DNA of 64,000 nucleotides from Scilla litardierei (taxonomy: Eukaryota; Streptophyta; Magnoliopsida; Asparagales; Asparagaceae). The stretch is from NCBI GenBank assembly GCA_030789695.1, contig CM061139.1, positions 201,907,641-201,971,640 on the forward strand. Reading direction: 5' to 3'. Each line of letters begins with the position of its first letter. The stretch's first letter is position 1. Below, in pieces: positions 53,258 to 64,000 of the stretch. The position numbers were made by a program, and so were the translations under genes. Under the pieces are notes generated by a model that saw nothing but the letters and a program-made list of their open reading frames with translations, ran no database searches and had not been told where the DNA came from.

Positions 53258-55963
53258 TGTAATACCCTGTTTTCATATATACGAGTATTATACTACATAT
53301 TTTGATCGTATTTTGTCCACATATTTTCATGTATTTTAGAGATTTTTTCCTAATTTAAAAAATATAATAATATAAAATCCATTTTAAATATTTTAAATCA
53401 TATTTAGATGGCATAATGAGTTGTATTTAAATGTATACTTGGTAAATTGGTATGGCTACTAGTATTATTAGGTGTATTTTCATTTTTTTAAAATTAGAAA
53501 CTCCTAATTTTTATATGCATGCCACCTAACCCATTCTGTGTCACCTTATGGTTAATTCTCATCTAACTTGCCACCTCACCCTTTGATGTGTCATCCAATT
53601 AGGCTAGATACAACCTAAGTGTGACACCTTAACCACCACATGTCATTCTCTTAGCCATTGACATGTTGATTAGGATGGGATGAAGGATTAAAGGGAAAAA
53701 GAAAAAGAAAAAGAAAAAGGAGAAGGAAGAAGGAAGAAGGAAGAAGGAAAAAAACAAAAACAAAAAACTCATCTCTTTCTCTCCTTCCTCTCTCAACCAA
53801 GGTTGGCCACCACACCCCCCTTGCTCCATCACTAGGCCGAACTACCTCCACCCCCATATCCCTATTTCTCATCCTCCTCTAGGCTAAGCCCCACCACATA
53901 TCCTTTTGAATTGAAGAAAGAAGCTAGCTTGAAGGAGGAAAGGAGCTTGGAGGAAGAAAGCTAATCTTGGGAAAAGAAGCTTTATCAATATAGGATTCTA
54001 ACAACTTTAGCTACGGTGTCATTCTTAGGATTATTAGGAAGAATGTAGTCATGCTATATTGATTAGGCTATGTAAATCATGCTTTATGTTGTGTTATTTA
54101 GACCATAGATATAATGATTCATGTTATAGTGATTATGTCATGGAGACGGATGTTCTTGCTAAAATTAGTGTGCTAACATGCTAATGACCATGCCAATATG
54201 TCAAAGTCCATGCCATGTTATATGTAATTACCATGCTACAAGTTGTGCTAAGTATAATTACTATGTTACATAATGTATTAGTAAGTTTATAATTATTTGT
54301 AGGGAGATGTAGCCCTTATCATTACATGTTATGCTAGCATGTTTATGCCTATGTCACATATTCATATATCCATGTTGATAGCCATATTAGTTTCATGTTA
54401 ACGTTTATGAGCTATGTTCCATGTAATGGATATGATATGTGTTTCATGTTATGTTAAGTTCTACAATGTTATAATTGGATGCGATAATGATAGGCTAATC
54501 ACGACATTAATGTAAGAATGGTTGTGATGTAATATCGTGTTGATCCTTTTTATGAGATTAAGATGCTTCCTTTATGCATGTGATAATTTGTAATGTAAGG
54601 ATGGTAATTAATGAAACAAATTACCACATGGACCAACGTGCTACATGGATCTACGTGCTACATGGACCAAAGTGCCACGGAAACACCGGGGCCCACCTCT
54701 AGAATCCATGGGGCCACCTCTATGTGGGGGCGGTAAATGAGATCACGTAAATGTTGAGAATGATGACATTGTCACATGTTACGAGTGAGGAATTATTAGT
54801 ATTATAACAACCTGGATGACTCGATCCACTTGGAGGTAGGTGAGGATTCCATATACGGGGTTTGGGGGAAACCGGATAAACTGTATGCATAAGGATTGGA
54901 CTAGACTGGATATGGATCTCACTTGCACTCCAACAGTCGACATGGGGAGTGGACAGAGTTGGAGAGGCCCATGGTGTACTCGTGATACACCATGAGATAA
55001 TTGATACGTAAAATATGATACTGTCTCCCGAAACGATGGAGTTACGAGAGGCCCCGTTAAAATTGATCAGTGCTCGTGTTCAACTGGCGGGGTACCACTT
55101 TTCCATCCACCCTGGGTGAGGTCCAGTGCCTTGTGCGTTACCTTCTACCTGAGTTTCCAAATCATAACCATAACGAAAACAATTGTGGAAAATGTTCTAA
55201 TAATTTCCCTTTTATTATTAATTGTGGTTGTTCAGTATGTTTCATTCTGTCTGAATTTCCTTATACGCACTATTTCTGCTGCATTTTCTTTATGAATAGA
55301 ACCATGCATGTTAATGTTCCTGCTTTAAATTATGGAAATAATTAGCATGTCATTTATTATCATTGGCTTAGCTCGGTAGGACAATCTTAAGAATGTTATA
55401 CCGACCGAGGGTTGTTAGTTCCTAGTGGGAATGTGTTGACGTGTCCCTTCCCATTTTTCCTAGGTTTAGAGTCTGATTGCAGAGTAGGTCCCTATCCAGA
55501 AGACTATTCAGAGTTTCAAGCTAAAGGTGAAGCCCTCTAAGGGCGATTTCGTGGAGCTGGCTACTCAGGGGTAGAATAGGGAGTAAGTTGTACTTGCTGT
55601 GTGGACACCGTTTTGGTTTGGGGATCTTACCTGTTTTACCCCAATCTGTACCTTGTACAACTTCTGTATGTACTTTTGTACCCTTTAGACTTAATGTATG
55701 TATGTATAAATATTTTGTGACTCTATGTTGAGTATGTGGATTTATTTGTGTTGGAGCATTTGTAGTAATTCTTTTTTTTGTCATCTGTACTATTCTAGAA
55801 TTCGATGTGGCCTACTGAAATTATCATTATATTCCATCTACGCTGGGTAGTATTTAAAGTCAAGGGGCCAACTCTTGGGTCTAAATATTGCCGCGGGCCT
55901 CGTCATCTCCGTTCTCTACAAATGCCTTGGATTTTCGGGTATTTTGGAGAACTGGACGTGACA
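53258..55963 (+). repeat. First LTR of the two-LTR element
   Basis: Contains a longer A/G microsatellite (53696-53760) than its partner. Its acidic frame after the AG at 55462-55463 has lost the reading frame. Confidence 0.9.
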
Positions 55964-56212
55964 TGGTTTTTATGGCGGCCCATGCAGGTCATCTCACACT
56001 GTGATATGCATAAGGATGGTGCGGCTGATGCTCCAATACTATTTTATTTTTACTTTCAAAAAATACTATATATATATATACTATTTGTTAGTATAATGGA
56101 GCCTGTTTCCACGAACCGATATTTTTCTATGTATAGAAGTATCTTTCCTTACAGTTTTGTTTTGAAATTCCGAGGACGGAATTTGTTTTAAAGTGGGTAG
56201 GATGTAATACAT
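55964..56212 (+). other. Interior of the two-LTR element
   Basis: 249 bp with a possible remnant primer site at its left edge, a TATATATATA stretch near 56070, and the polypurine tract at 56200-56212. No coding potential. Confidence 0.8.
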
Positions 56213-58946
56213 TGTTCTCATATAAACGAGTATTATACTACTGTGCATTTTTGATCGTATTTTGTCCACATACATTTTCATGTATTTTAGAGATTTTTTT
56301 CTAATTTTAAAAAAATTATAATAATACAAAATCTATTTTTAAATATTTTAAATCATATTTAAATGGCATAATAAGTTGTATTTAAATGTATACTTGGTAT
56401 ATTGGTATGACTACTAGTATTATTAGGTGTATTTTCATTTTTAAAAAATTAGAAAATCCCAATTTTTATATGCATGCCACCTAGCCCATTATGTGTCACC
56501 TTATGGTTAACTCACCTAACTTGCCACCTCACCCTTTGATGTGTCATCCAATTAGCCTAGATACAACCTAAGTGTGACACCTTAACCACCACATGGCATT
56601 CTCTTAGCCATTGACATGGTGATTAGGATGACATGAAGGATTAAACGGAAAAAGAAAAAAGAAAAAGAAAAAGCTCATCTCTTTCTCTCCTCCCTCTCTC
56701 CACCAAAGCCGACCACCACCTCCCCTTGCTTCACCACTAGGTCGAACCACCTCCATCCCCATATCACCCTTTCTCCTCCTCCGCTAGGCCAAGCCCCACC
56801 ACAATCCTTTTGAATTAAAGAAGGAAGCTATCCTGAAGGAGGAGGAAAGGAGCTTGAAGGAAGAAAGCTAATCTTGGGAGAAGAAGATTCATCAATGTAG
56901 AATTCTAACAACTTTAGCCAGTGTGTCATTCTTAGGATTGTTAGGAAGAATATAGTCATGCTATGTTGATTAGGCCATGGAGATCATGCTTTATGTTGTG
57001 TTATTTAGACCATAGAAATAAGAATTCATGTTATAGTGATTATGTCATGGAGATGGATGTTCTTGCTAAAATTAGTGTGCCAATATGCCAATGTCCATGT
57101 CAATATGTCAAAGTCCATGTCATGTTATATGTGCTTACCATGCTACAAGTTGTGCTAAGTATAGTTACTATGTAACATACTGTATTAGTAAGTTTATAAT
57201 TATTTGTAGGGAGATGTAGCCCTTGCCATTACATGTTATGCTAGCATGTTTATGCCTATGTCACATATTCATATATCCATGTTGATAGCCATGTTAGTTC
57301 CATGTTAACGTCTATGAGCTATGTTCCATGTAATGGCCATGATCTGTGTTCCATGTTATGTTAAGTTCTATGTTGTTATAATTGGATGCGATAATGATAG
57401 CCTAATCACGACATTAATGTAAGAATGGTTGTGATGTAATATCGTGTTGATCCTTTCTATGAGATTAAGATGCTTTCTTTATGCATGTGATAATTTGTAA
57501 TGTAAGGATGATAATTAATGGAACAAAGTGCCACATGGACCTACGTGCTACATGGATCAAAGTGCCACAAAAATGCCGAGGGCCACATCTTGAATCCATG
57601 CGAGCTACCTCTAGAATCCATGTAGGCCACCTCTTGAATCCATTGGGCTACCTCTTCAATCTATGTGGGGGCGGTAAATGAGATCGCGTAAATGTTGAGA
57701 ATGATGACATTGTCACATGTTTAGAGTGAGGAATTATGAGTATTATAATAACCTGGATGACTTGATCTACCTCGAGGTAGGTGAGGATTCCAGATACGGA
57801 GTTTAGGGAGAAACCAGATAAAATGTACGCATAAGGATTGGATCAGACTAGATATGGATCCCACTTGCACTCCGACAATCGGCAGGGGGAGTGGGCATAG
57901 TTGGAGAGGCCCATGGTGTACTCATGATGCACCATGAGGTAATTGATATGTATAATATGATATTTTCACTCTCGAAACGGGGGAGTTATGCGATGCACTG
58001 TTAAAATTGATCAGTGCTCGTGTTCAACTGATGAGGTACCACTTTTCCACCCACCCTGGGTGAGCTCCAGTGCCTTATACCTTCTACTTGGGTTTCCAAA
58101 TCATAACCATAATGACAACAATTGTGGAAAATGTTATTCTAATAATTTCCCTTTTATTATTAATTGTGGTTCAGTTATGTTTCTGTCTGAATTTCCTTAT
58201 ACGCACTATTTCTGCTGCATTTCCTTTATGAGTAGAACCATGCATGTTAATGTTCCCGCTTTAAATTATGGAAATAATCAGCCTGCCATTTATTATCAGT
58301 GGTTGTCTGACCCTTAGCTTGGTAGGATAGTTGTAAGAATGGTATACCGACCTAGGGTGGTTGGTAGTTCCTACTGGAAACGCGTTGACGTGTCCCTTCC
58401 CCTTTTTCCTAGGTTTAGAATCTGAGACTGCAGAGCAGGTCCATATCCAGGAGACTATCCAGAGCTTCGAGCTAGAGGTGGAGCCCTCTGAGGGCGATTT
58501 CATGGAGCTAGCTACTCAGGGGTAGAATATGGAGTGAGTTGTACTTGATGTGTGTACACTGTTTTGTGGGGTTGGGGATCTTACCTGTTTTACCCCCACT
58601 AGTACCTTGTACAGTTTCTATATGTACTTTTGTATCCTTCAGACTTAAGGTATATATGTATGTATGTATATATGTATGCATGTATGTATAAATATTTTGT
58701 GACTCTGTGTTGAGTATGTGGGTTTATTTGTGTTGGAGCATTTACAGAAATCCTTTTTATTTGTCGTCTATACTATTCTAGAATTCGCAGTGGCCTGTGG
58801 AAATTATCATTATATTCCATCTACACTAGGTAGTATTTAGAGTCAAGGGGCCAACTCGTGGGTCTAAATACTACTGCGGGCCTTGTCATCTCAGTTCTCT
58901 ACAAATGCCTTGGATTTCTAGGTATTTTGGAGAACGAGGCGTGACA
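56213..58946 (+). repeat. Second LTR of the two-LTR element
   Basis: TGTAATACATTG to GAGGCGTGACA. Contains a TATG microsatellite near 58655-58690 and an intact acidic frame at 58413-58525. Confidence 0.9.
58413..58525 (+). other. Putative acidic terminal exon in the second LTR
   Basis: After CCTTTTTCCTAG the frame reads ESETAEQVHIQETIQSFELE and continues VEPSEGDFMELATQG to a TAG at 58523-58525, 421 bp before the LTR end. The first LTR has the same acceptor but several changes, including a premature end. Confidence 0.5.
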
Positions 58947-58951
58947 TCCAC

Positions 58952-59460
58952 ATATTTCCATAGTCGAGATACATGGAATACATTATGCACCATTTCCAAG
59001 GATGAATGCAGTGCAAGCTTGTACACCACTTCTAGTTCTCATACTCGCTCTAGCACATCGAAATGTACGATATACTGTGAGTTGAGTTTCCTCTCCAGCC
59101 AAACCGTATTAATTCTTTGTTGGGAGATATTTTCAAAAAGACGCGATTGTATGGCCGAAACTCCAGGTGTTGTCACTTCGAATCTGCCCAATGTTTGTAT
59201 CTGTCCTGCGCCAACTGTAGTTTATTTCTGATAATCAGCACTACATCAATTGCCTCAACGATCAACTCTGGTCCCATCAGCTCGATCACCAACATCATCC
59301 CAATTCTATGGTGATCATACTTCTTTCCATACAGTGTTGCAAACGGTGACATCCCAATGCTAGCATGATAGCTGACGTTGTATGCAAACTTCACAAGGTG
59401 CTGGTGGTCTTTCCACTCTCCTTGAAATCTAATATGCATGCACACTATTGTGCGCAGCCA
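58952..59460 (-). pseudogene. Old gypsy integrase C-terminal fragment
   Basis: Minus strand frame with WKDHQHLVKFAYNVSYHASI, GMSPFATLYGK and LQLAQDRYKHWAD, which match the end of the integrase core of Ty3/gypsy chromovirus-type elements. It continues, with breaks, to LHNVFHVSRLWKYVE at the junction with the inserted element. Upstream domains are absent. Confidence 0.85.
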
Positions 59461-60540
59461 TGTAGAAACTTCGGATCGTCGAACGATCTCGTGAAGAGAG
59501 GACGGGCAACAAAATAATAAGAGCAAGATAAAGATTGAATCTTTAGTTCGTCGACTAGTCACATGAACACTCAATAGATTTTATTTCAATAGGAAGAACA
59601 AAATACAACTCTTCTATCTTTGCAACGAAGAAGCACTCAAGATCCTCTTAAAAGCTCTCAATACAATTTCTCCAATTGGCTCTCAACAATAGCGGCTCAA
59701 AGCTCTCTACGTATGTTCAACCTCACTAGAAAATCCTCCCCAAGCTTCCCTTTTAAAGTGCCTAGAGTATGGTCTCAAATCGAATTCTACTGGAAAATGA
59801 ATTCTAGTTCCAATAGAGTTCTATTCAGAGAACAATTCAATCTCAAATAGAACTCTATTGGGAGAGCAACTCTAACTCGAATAAGATTATGCATTATGTA
59901 GTTAGCGCCTCTGAGCTGCCGAGCTCTATGTTGGAGCCCGAGCTATCGAGGTGCCGAGCTGTCGAGGTGTTGAGCTCCTGAATTGCCGAGCTTTCGAGTT
60001 ATCAAAAACTAAGCTGTTGAGTTGTCAGGCTTCTAAGCTATTGAAAGCTGACATGTCGAGTTGCTGAACTTCCCAGCTTTTGATTTTGATCTTCTGAACT
60101 GAGGATTTAGGTCTGCAGAAGTTAGTTTGGTCCTGAATTCCGTATCTGGCCTACTTTAGCACCTCAAATCGAGCCAACTTTCACAAATCTTCACTTGGCA
60201 AGATTTGGGCCTATGTCACACCATCGGCCTTCAATATTTCATCTCGGCGAGAATCATCTTGTGTTCTCTTCATTTTGCCCTGAAGAGCTCACCTGGCTCT
60301 TCCGAGCCTCAATGCTCTACTAGGGCACACATCAACATTATCTCGGAACAATGTTGAGCAAATCCAAGCAATACTTGAATTTGACTCCAAATACGACCTT
60401 CATTAGTGCGTTCACTGGTTGTCTTCCGTTTCGTTCTTCAACAAGTTGAAGTCATTGTCTTTGCCCAGATTATCATGGATAAAGTGGTATCTCACGTCGA
60501 TATAATTGGTGCTACTTCAATTGTCCCCTACCAACGTTAC
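59461..60540. other. Unassigned region
   Basis: No gene recognised. At 59905-60080 there is a degenerate short repeat built from GAGCTGCCGAGCT/GAGCTATCGAGGT words. Repeated CAATAGAGTTCTATT-type words lie at 59770-59870. Confidence 0.4.
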
Positions 60541-61320
60541 ATGGTTCGTCGGAAACATGAGATGTTAAGAAGTTGTCTTTACGATCAAGACCACGTGCAT
60601 GATAATGAAGGATGCATATAGTGGAGGGAGGACATCGAGAATTTTATCAACAGGGACATCTACAGATGTTTGTCAGTAAGCCAAAATCGGCCAATGAAGA
60701 AGATGCTGCAAAGAATGATAACATGGATAGAAGTATTACCCCCTCTTTCCAAACGTTGATAAGAGTGATACACATAATAGCTAGGGGCCTAGTTATAAGA
60801 GGACCATAAGGAAGTCTTATGCTCAGACTGTTTAGTCGGCTGATCGGTGGAGGAAGAGGGCTAAGGGGCAAATACTGAACTTGTTCACGGATGACGAACT
60901 GAAGGGTGGTCAAACAGCCTCATGATGATATAGTAGAAATAATTGCAAATATTTTGGGTGGGGGAAGTGAGAGGGTTGTTGATCGACACTAGCAGCTCGT
61001 GTGATGTTCTTTTCATGTCGATTTTCTGACGAATGTGGCTGAACCATGATGAGCTGGAGGAATGTGTTAGCCCCGTCATTGGATTCATTGGGCATATCGT
61101 GATGATCGTTGGGATGATCCCTCTTCATGTGATATCGGAAGACCATTATAAGATTATTACTAAGTTAACGAAGTTCATGATGGTCAAGATTGGCTTGGTG
61201 TATAATTTCATTATATGTCATTCTCACCTGAATTTGATGGAAGCAGTGGTGGTCTCTTCGTTTCACCAGACAACCAAGTTCCAAACTTTCGTAAGAGTTG
61301 GATGAGTTAAGGGGAACCAC
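60541..61320 (+). pseudogene. Tat-lineage gag end and protease, decayed
   Basis: A zinc-knuckle-like CLYDQDHVHDNEGC, then a gag tail (RGHLQMFVSKPKSANEED across a shifted base), then protease-region blocks LFTDDELKGG and KFMMVKIGLVYNFIICHSHL, the last matching the VKTGSAYNAILGRP block of Tat elements. Several frameshifts and stops. Same strand and order as the RT-RNase H part at 62509-63885. Confidence 0.7.
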
Positions 61321-61537
61321 GCCTAGTTCAGGTTTTATTGTTTGGTGTCGACCAAAGTGAAAAGCCTTGCCACGAGCTACCGGTTGATTTTCTCGATATG
61401 TGAGAGGATGTCATTGACTCCTGATCGATGCTTGTAAAGGAAGTTAATATTATCCCGTTGGGAATGGTAAAGGGCGATCTATTCAGAGGGGAGGCTCGCT
61501 CCTGAATTTAGAGAGACTAGATTGCCTTTTTTGAAAG

Positions 61538-62499
61538 GACGATTTTTGAATTTAGGCAAAAAAAATTAAAAAATATTACGAAAATCGACCAAGTTCAAAA
61601 CTAATTACAAAAACCGACTAAGTTCCCTCCACGTCAGCTCTCCGCGCGCACGGAGCAGCTGACTAGGACGCCTGTGGTTTGGCCAAAAAGGAAGCGCATG
61701 GGTTTTGGCCGCGGTTGCCAACCACGGTCAAAAGGGACTGCGACTTGCCAGCAAACCTTATGCTGGGGTTTCGCTCGGGAGCTCAAAGGACGAGTTGGTG
61801 AAAGCTTCGAGGGTCGATCTTCGCTTGATCGACTGAGCTTCGGCAAGCACAGACCAAGCATCGGCCTCTCTGGCTGCGTATAACAGTGGTTCGATGGAGT
61901 TGAGAGGCTGATGCGTCACTGCAATCAAGGTTGTCGGGGAAATAGTCATGTTTGCCAAGTTACAAAAGGTAGGAGGAGGCATCTCGAACTATAGGAAGAT
62001 CTGTGAGGGGATTAGAAAGATTCTGATGAGGAAAGAGGGAGCGAGGGTTGCGGGCATGGTGTTAACGTGGAGGGGGAGTTTGTCGAGGACTACGTTGGGT
62101 AAGCTGAGGAGGTTCATGGTGATAGACATGGCGTTGAAGGGGAGGCTGCCGGTGGTCTTCGAGGTTCGATTCGAGGGGTCAGCGGTGTCGGAGGAAGAGG
62201 AAGTTGGCCGCGGCAAAGTTGGTCCCCGACCATTGTTGTGGTCGTTTCTCTAAGCTACGTCAGGTTGATTTGATTTGAGAGGCAGGTTGATTTGGCCGCG
62301 GTTAGCAACCACGGCAAAAAGCCCGAACTCCCATTTTGTCGCGGTTGGCAACCGCGTCAAAACCCAGGCCGTCCTAGTCTGCGCGTTCCCGCGCGGTGGG
62401 GAGCTGACGCGGAGGGAACTTGGTCGGTTTTTTAAATAGTTTGAGTTGGTCGATTTTCGTAATATTTTTAAAATTTTTGATTTAATTCAAAAATCGTCC
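61538..62499. mobile_element. Mutator-type non-autonomous element inside the Tat pseudogene
   Basis: 962 bp with inverted ends of about 130 bp opening GGACGATTTTTGAATT on both sides, flanked by TTTTTGAAA (61529-61537) and CTTTTGAAA (62500-62508), 8 of 9 bases alike. The GC-rich middle (61830-62250) has open frames on both strands and may be captured host sequence, which I cannot identify. Confidence 0.82.
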
Positions 62500-62508
62500 C
62501 TTTTGAAA

Positions 62509-63885
62509 TATAACCTTGACATCTTTGCTTGGTTCTCTGAATATAAGTCTGGTGTAGACCCCAAGTAATAGTTCATGAGTTGAATGTAGCTATGACCTTT
62601 AAACCAGACAATCAGAAGAAGTTTAATCACACATCATGAATGGGGGAAAATAAAGACATCAATAGCTGAGGTAGATCGGTTGATGGAGGCATGCTTCATA
62701 AGGGAGGTATACTACCTTACTGGCTAGCTAATGTGGCGATGATCAAAAAATTCAACATCAAATGAAAGATGTGTGGATTTCATCAAACTTTAATAAAGCA
62801 TGCCTAAGGACAGCTACTCCTTCCATCATATATATTACCTTATGGATAATGTCTTTGGGTATGAGCTGCTAAATTTTATGGATGCATAATCTGGCTATAA
62901 TCAAATAAGGTTGTCCTTGGATGATGAAGAGAAAACTTCATTACTGATCAATGTCTTTATTGATATAAGATGATACCATTTGGACTGAAGAATGGTAGAG
63001 CTACCTATTAAAGAACGATCAACAAAGTTTTCCAACATCAAATGGGTTGGAATCTTGAAGTTTATATGGATGATATGATGTTAAAGTCTCACTGGATGCA
63101 TGAACATGTTGCCAACCTCTTCAAAACCCTTGCTTACACAACCTCAGACTAAACCTAAACCCTATCAAGCGTACCTTCAAAGTGTAGTTGGGAAATTTTT
63201 TTTGGGTTCATGATCATTCGTCGTAAGGTGATCAAAGTTAATCCAGATATGATTGAAGTGCTAATCAGTACGAAGTAACCAATCCCGATATCGGAATTAT
63301 GGAGATTGAATGGTAAGGTTGCTCCTCTAGGTCGTTTCCTATCGAAGTCGGTCGAAAAGTTCTTGCCATTCTTCAAAACATTGATGAGAAAACTAACAAA
63401 ACCTGTTGGGGGAGAGGAACAACGCTATCGAGTGGGACGACAGATGTGCAAAGCTTTTACAGAACTGAAGGAGAATATGAAAAGCCCACTGATGTTGGCG
63501 ATGACAGAAGAGGGAGAACCCTTGAGTTTTTATTTGGTTGTGAAAAAGAAAGTTGTCAGTTCCACATTTGTTAAGGAAGTTGGAGCAGTTAAGCGGCTGA
63601 TCTATTACACGAGTAAACTTTTACGGGATGCATGGACTCGGTATAGCTTAATTGAGATGATAGCTTACGCGTTAGTTTTGTGAGATCATATTTTCAAGTA
63701 CATATTACGTTTGTCTTAACCGACACATTGTTGGAGAAAAACTTGAAGAGACTGGAATATCAGCTCAGATACCGAATTCGGGGGATGAGCATAATGAATT
63801 TGATGTTCAATTTCAATCAAGAATGGCCATTAAAGGACAATCCTTGGTAAATTTTATTGCGAAGTGCGCCTGATGCGATCACGTA
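62509..63885 (+). pseudogene. Tat-lineage RT and RNase H, decayed
   Basis: Begins with LDIFAWFSEYKSGVDPK, then RT blocks EVDRLMEACFIREV, DSYSFHHIYYLMD-like and YMDDMMLKS (active site intact at 63063-63074). RNase H follows from 63306 (GKVAPLGRFLSKSVEKFLPF, YYTSKLL), ending near LVNFIAKCA at 63880. Many stops and frameshifts. A relative of the Tat element at 11.3-18.9 kb in lineage but on the opposite strand. Confidence 0.88.
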
Positions 63886-64000
63886 AAAGCGGCAACATCA
63901 AAGGGGAGTCAAAGAGCGACGGCGACAAAACCCTAGAGAGCGGCAACTGAGTGGTAGTTCTGTAATTATAAGACAGTGGTAGTTCTTAAATACAGGACAA
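63886..64000. other. Window end, nothing recognised
   Basis: A GTGGTAGTTCT word is repeated at 63952 and 63976. No feature supported; it may belong to the interior of the Tat pseudogene. Confidence 0.3.

Larger units (their letters stand above)
53258..58946 (+). mobile_element. Two-LTR element with a 249-bp interior
   Basis: LTRs 53258-55963 (2706 bp) and 56213-58946 (2734 bp) open TGTAATAC and close CGTGACA. They are flanked by the perfect duplication TCCAC (53253-53257, 58947-58951). Only 249 bp separate them. The sequence after the first LTR (TGGTTTTTATGG) starts like a TGG primer site but then departs from the initiator-Met site. AAAGTGGGTAGGA before the second LTR is a polypurine tract, and GAGGACGGAATT precedes it. 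No coding region. The LTRs are clearly more diverged than those of the Athila-like, Tat and copia elements, so the insertion is older. Confidence 0.9.

Noticed and set aside
53629..53872. Phe/Leu-rich frames at 53.6-53.9 kb
   Set aside because: Translation of an A/G microsatellite on the opposite strand.

Overview
The window is a plant nuclear, almost certainly angiosperm, genome segment dominated by nested transposable elements. The evidence is spliced genes with GT-AG introns, plant-only gene families (a wound-induced polypeptide pair, an AKR4-type aldo-keto reductase, a DRT100/PGIP-like LRR protein, a plant VAP4-type MSP-domain gene), a plant nuclear tRNA-Asp(GTC), and plant lineages of LTR retrotransposons (Athila-like, Tat, Tekay/Del-like, Ty1/copia). 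I cannot name the species. Repeats fill most of the 64 kb.

Left part (1-11.3 kb): a very young, gag-only Athila-like element cut by the window edge (1-5636); the first copy of a roughly 22-kb-spaced segmental duplication with a broken copia fragment; wound-induced gene copy 1 (8037-8336, minus); and a four-exon aldo-keto reductase gene (9188-10365, minus, 319 codons with an intact D-Y-K-H tetrad).

Middle-left (11.3-25.6 kb): a complete Tat-lineage element in minus orientation (11356-18916, TSD CCCGC) with gag, a 90-bp tandem array, an antisense coiled-coil gene and no pol; a hAT-like MITE; and a Tekay-like deletion derivative (20553-25617, TSD GCTTC) with a 3.26-kb LTR.

Middle (25.6-42 kb): the second duplication copy, split by a Mutator-type MITE carrying a captured exon; wound-induced gene copy 2 (30057-30359, minus); tRNA-Asp (30905-30976, minus); a full-length copia element (31573-36965, TSD TGGTG) disabled by one frameshift and a changed RT catalytic residue; and old LTR remnants.

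Right part (42-64 kb): an LRR gene with two apparent 1-nt frameshifts (42236-43990), preceded by a cluster of GCACCTCA-type palindromes; two adjacent Tourist-like MITEs; the first four exons of a VAP4-type gene whose 3' end is not seen; an LTR carrying two hAT elements in opposite orientation; a 5.7-kb element of two 2.7-kb LTRs around only 249 bp (53258-58946, TSD TCCAC), inserted into the 3' end of an older minus-strand gypsy pol; and a decayed Tat gag-pro-RT-RNaseH pseudogene split by a Mutator-type element.

Host genes are few and spaced by insertions. The strongest novel-looking signals are compensating stem-loops in the Athila-like LTR, a splice acceptor followed by a short acidic reading frame near the 3' end of four Tekay-like LTRs, the two-LTR element with almost no interior, and the exon-carrying Mutator MITE whose empty site is kept in the paralogous segment.
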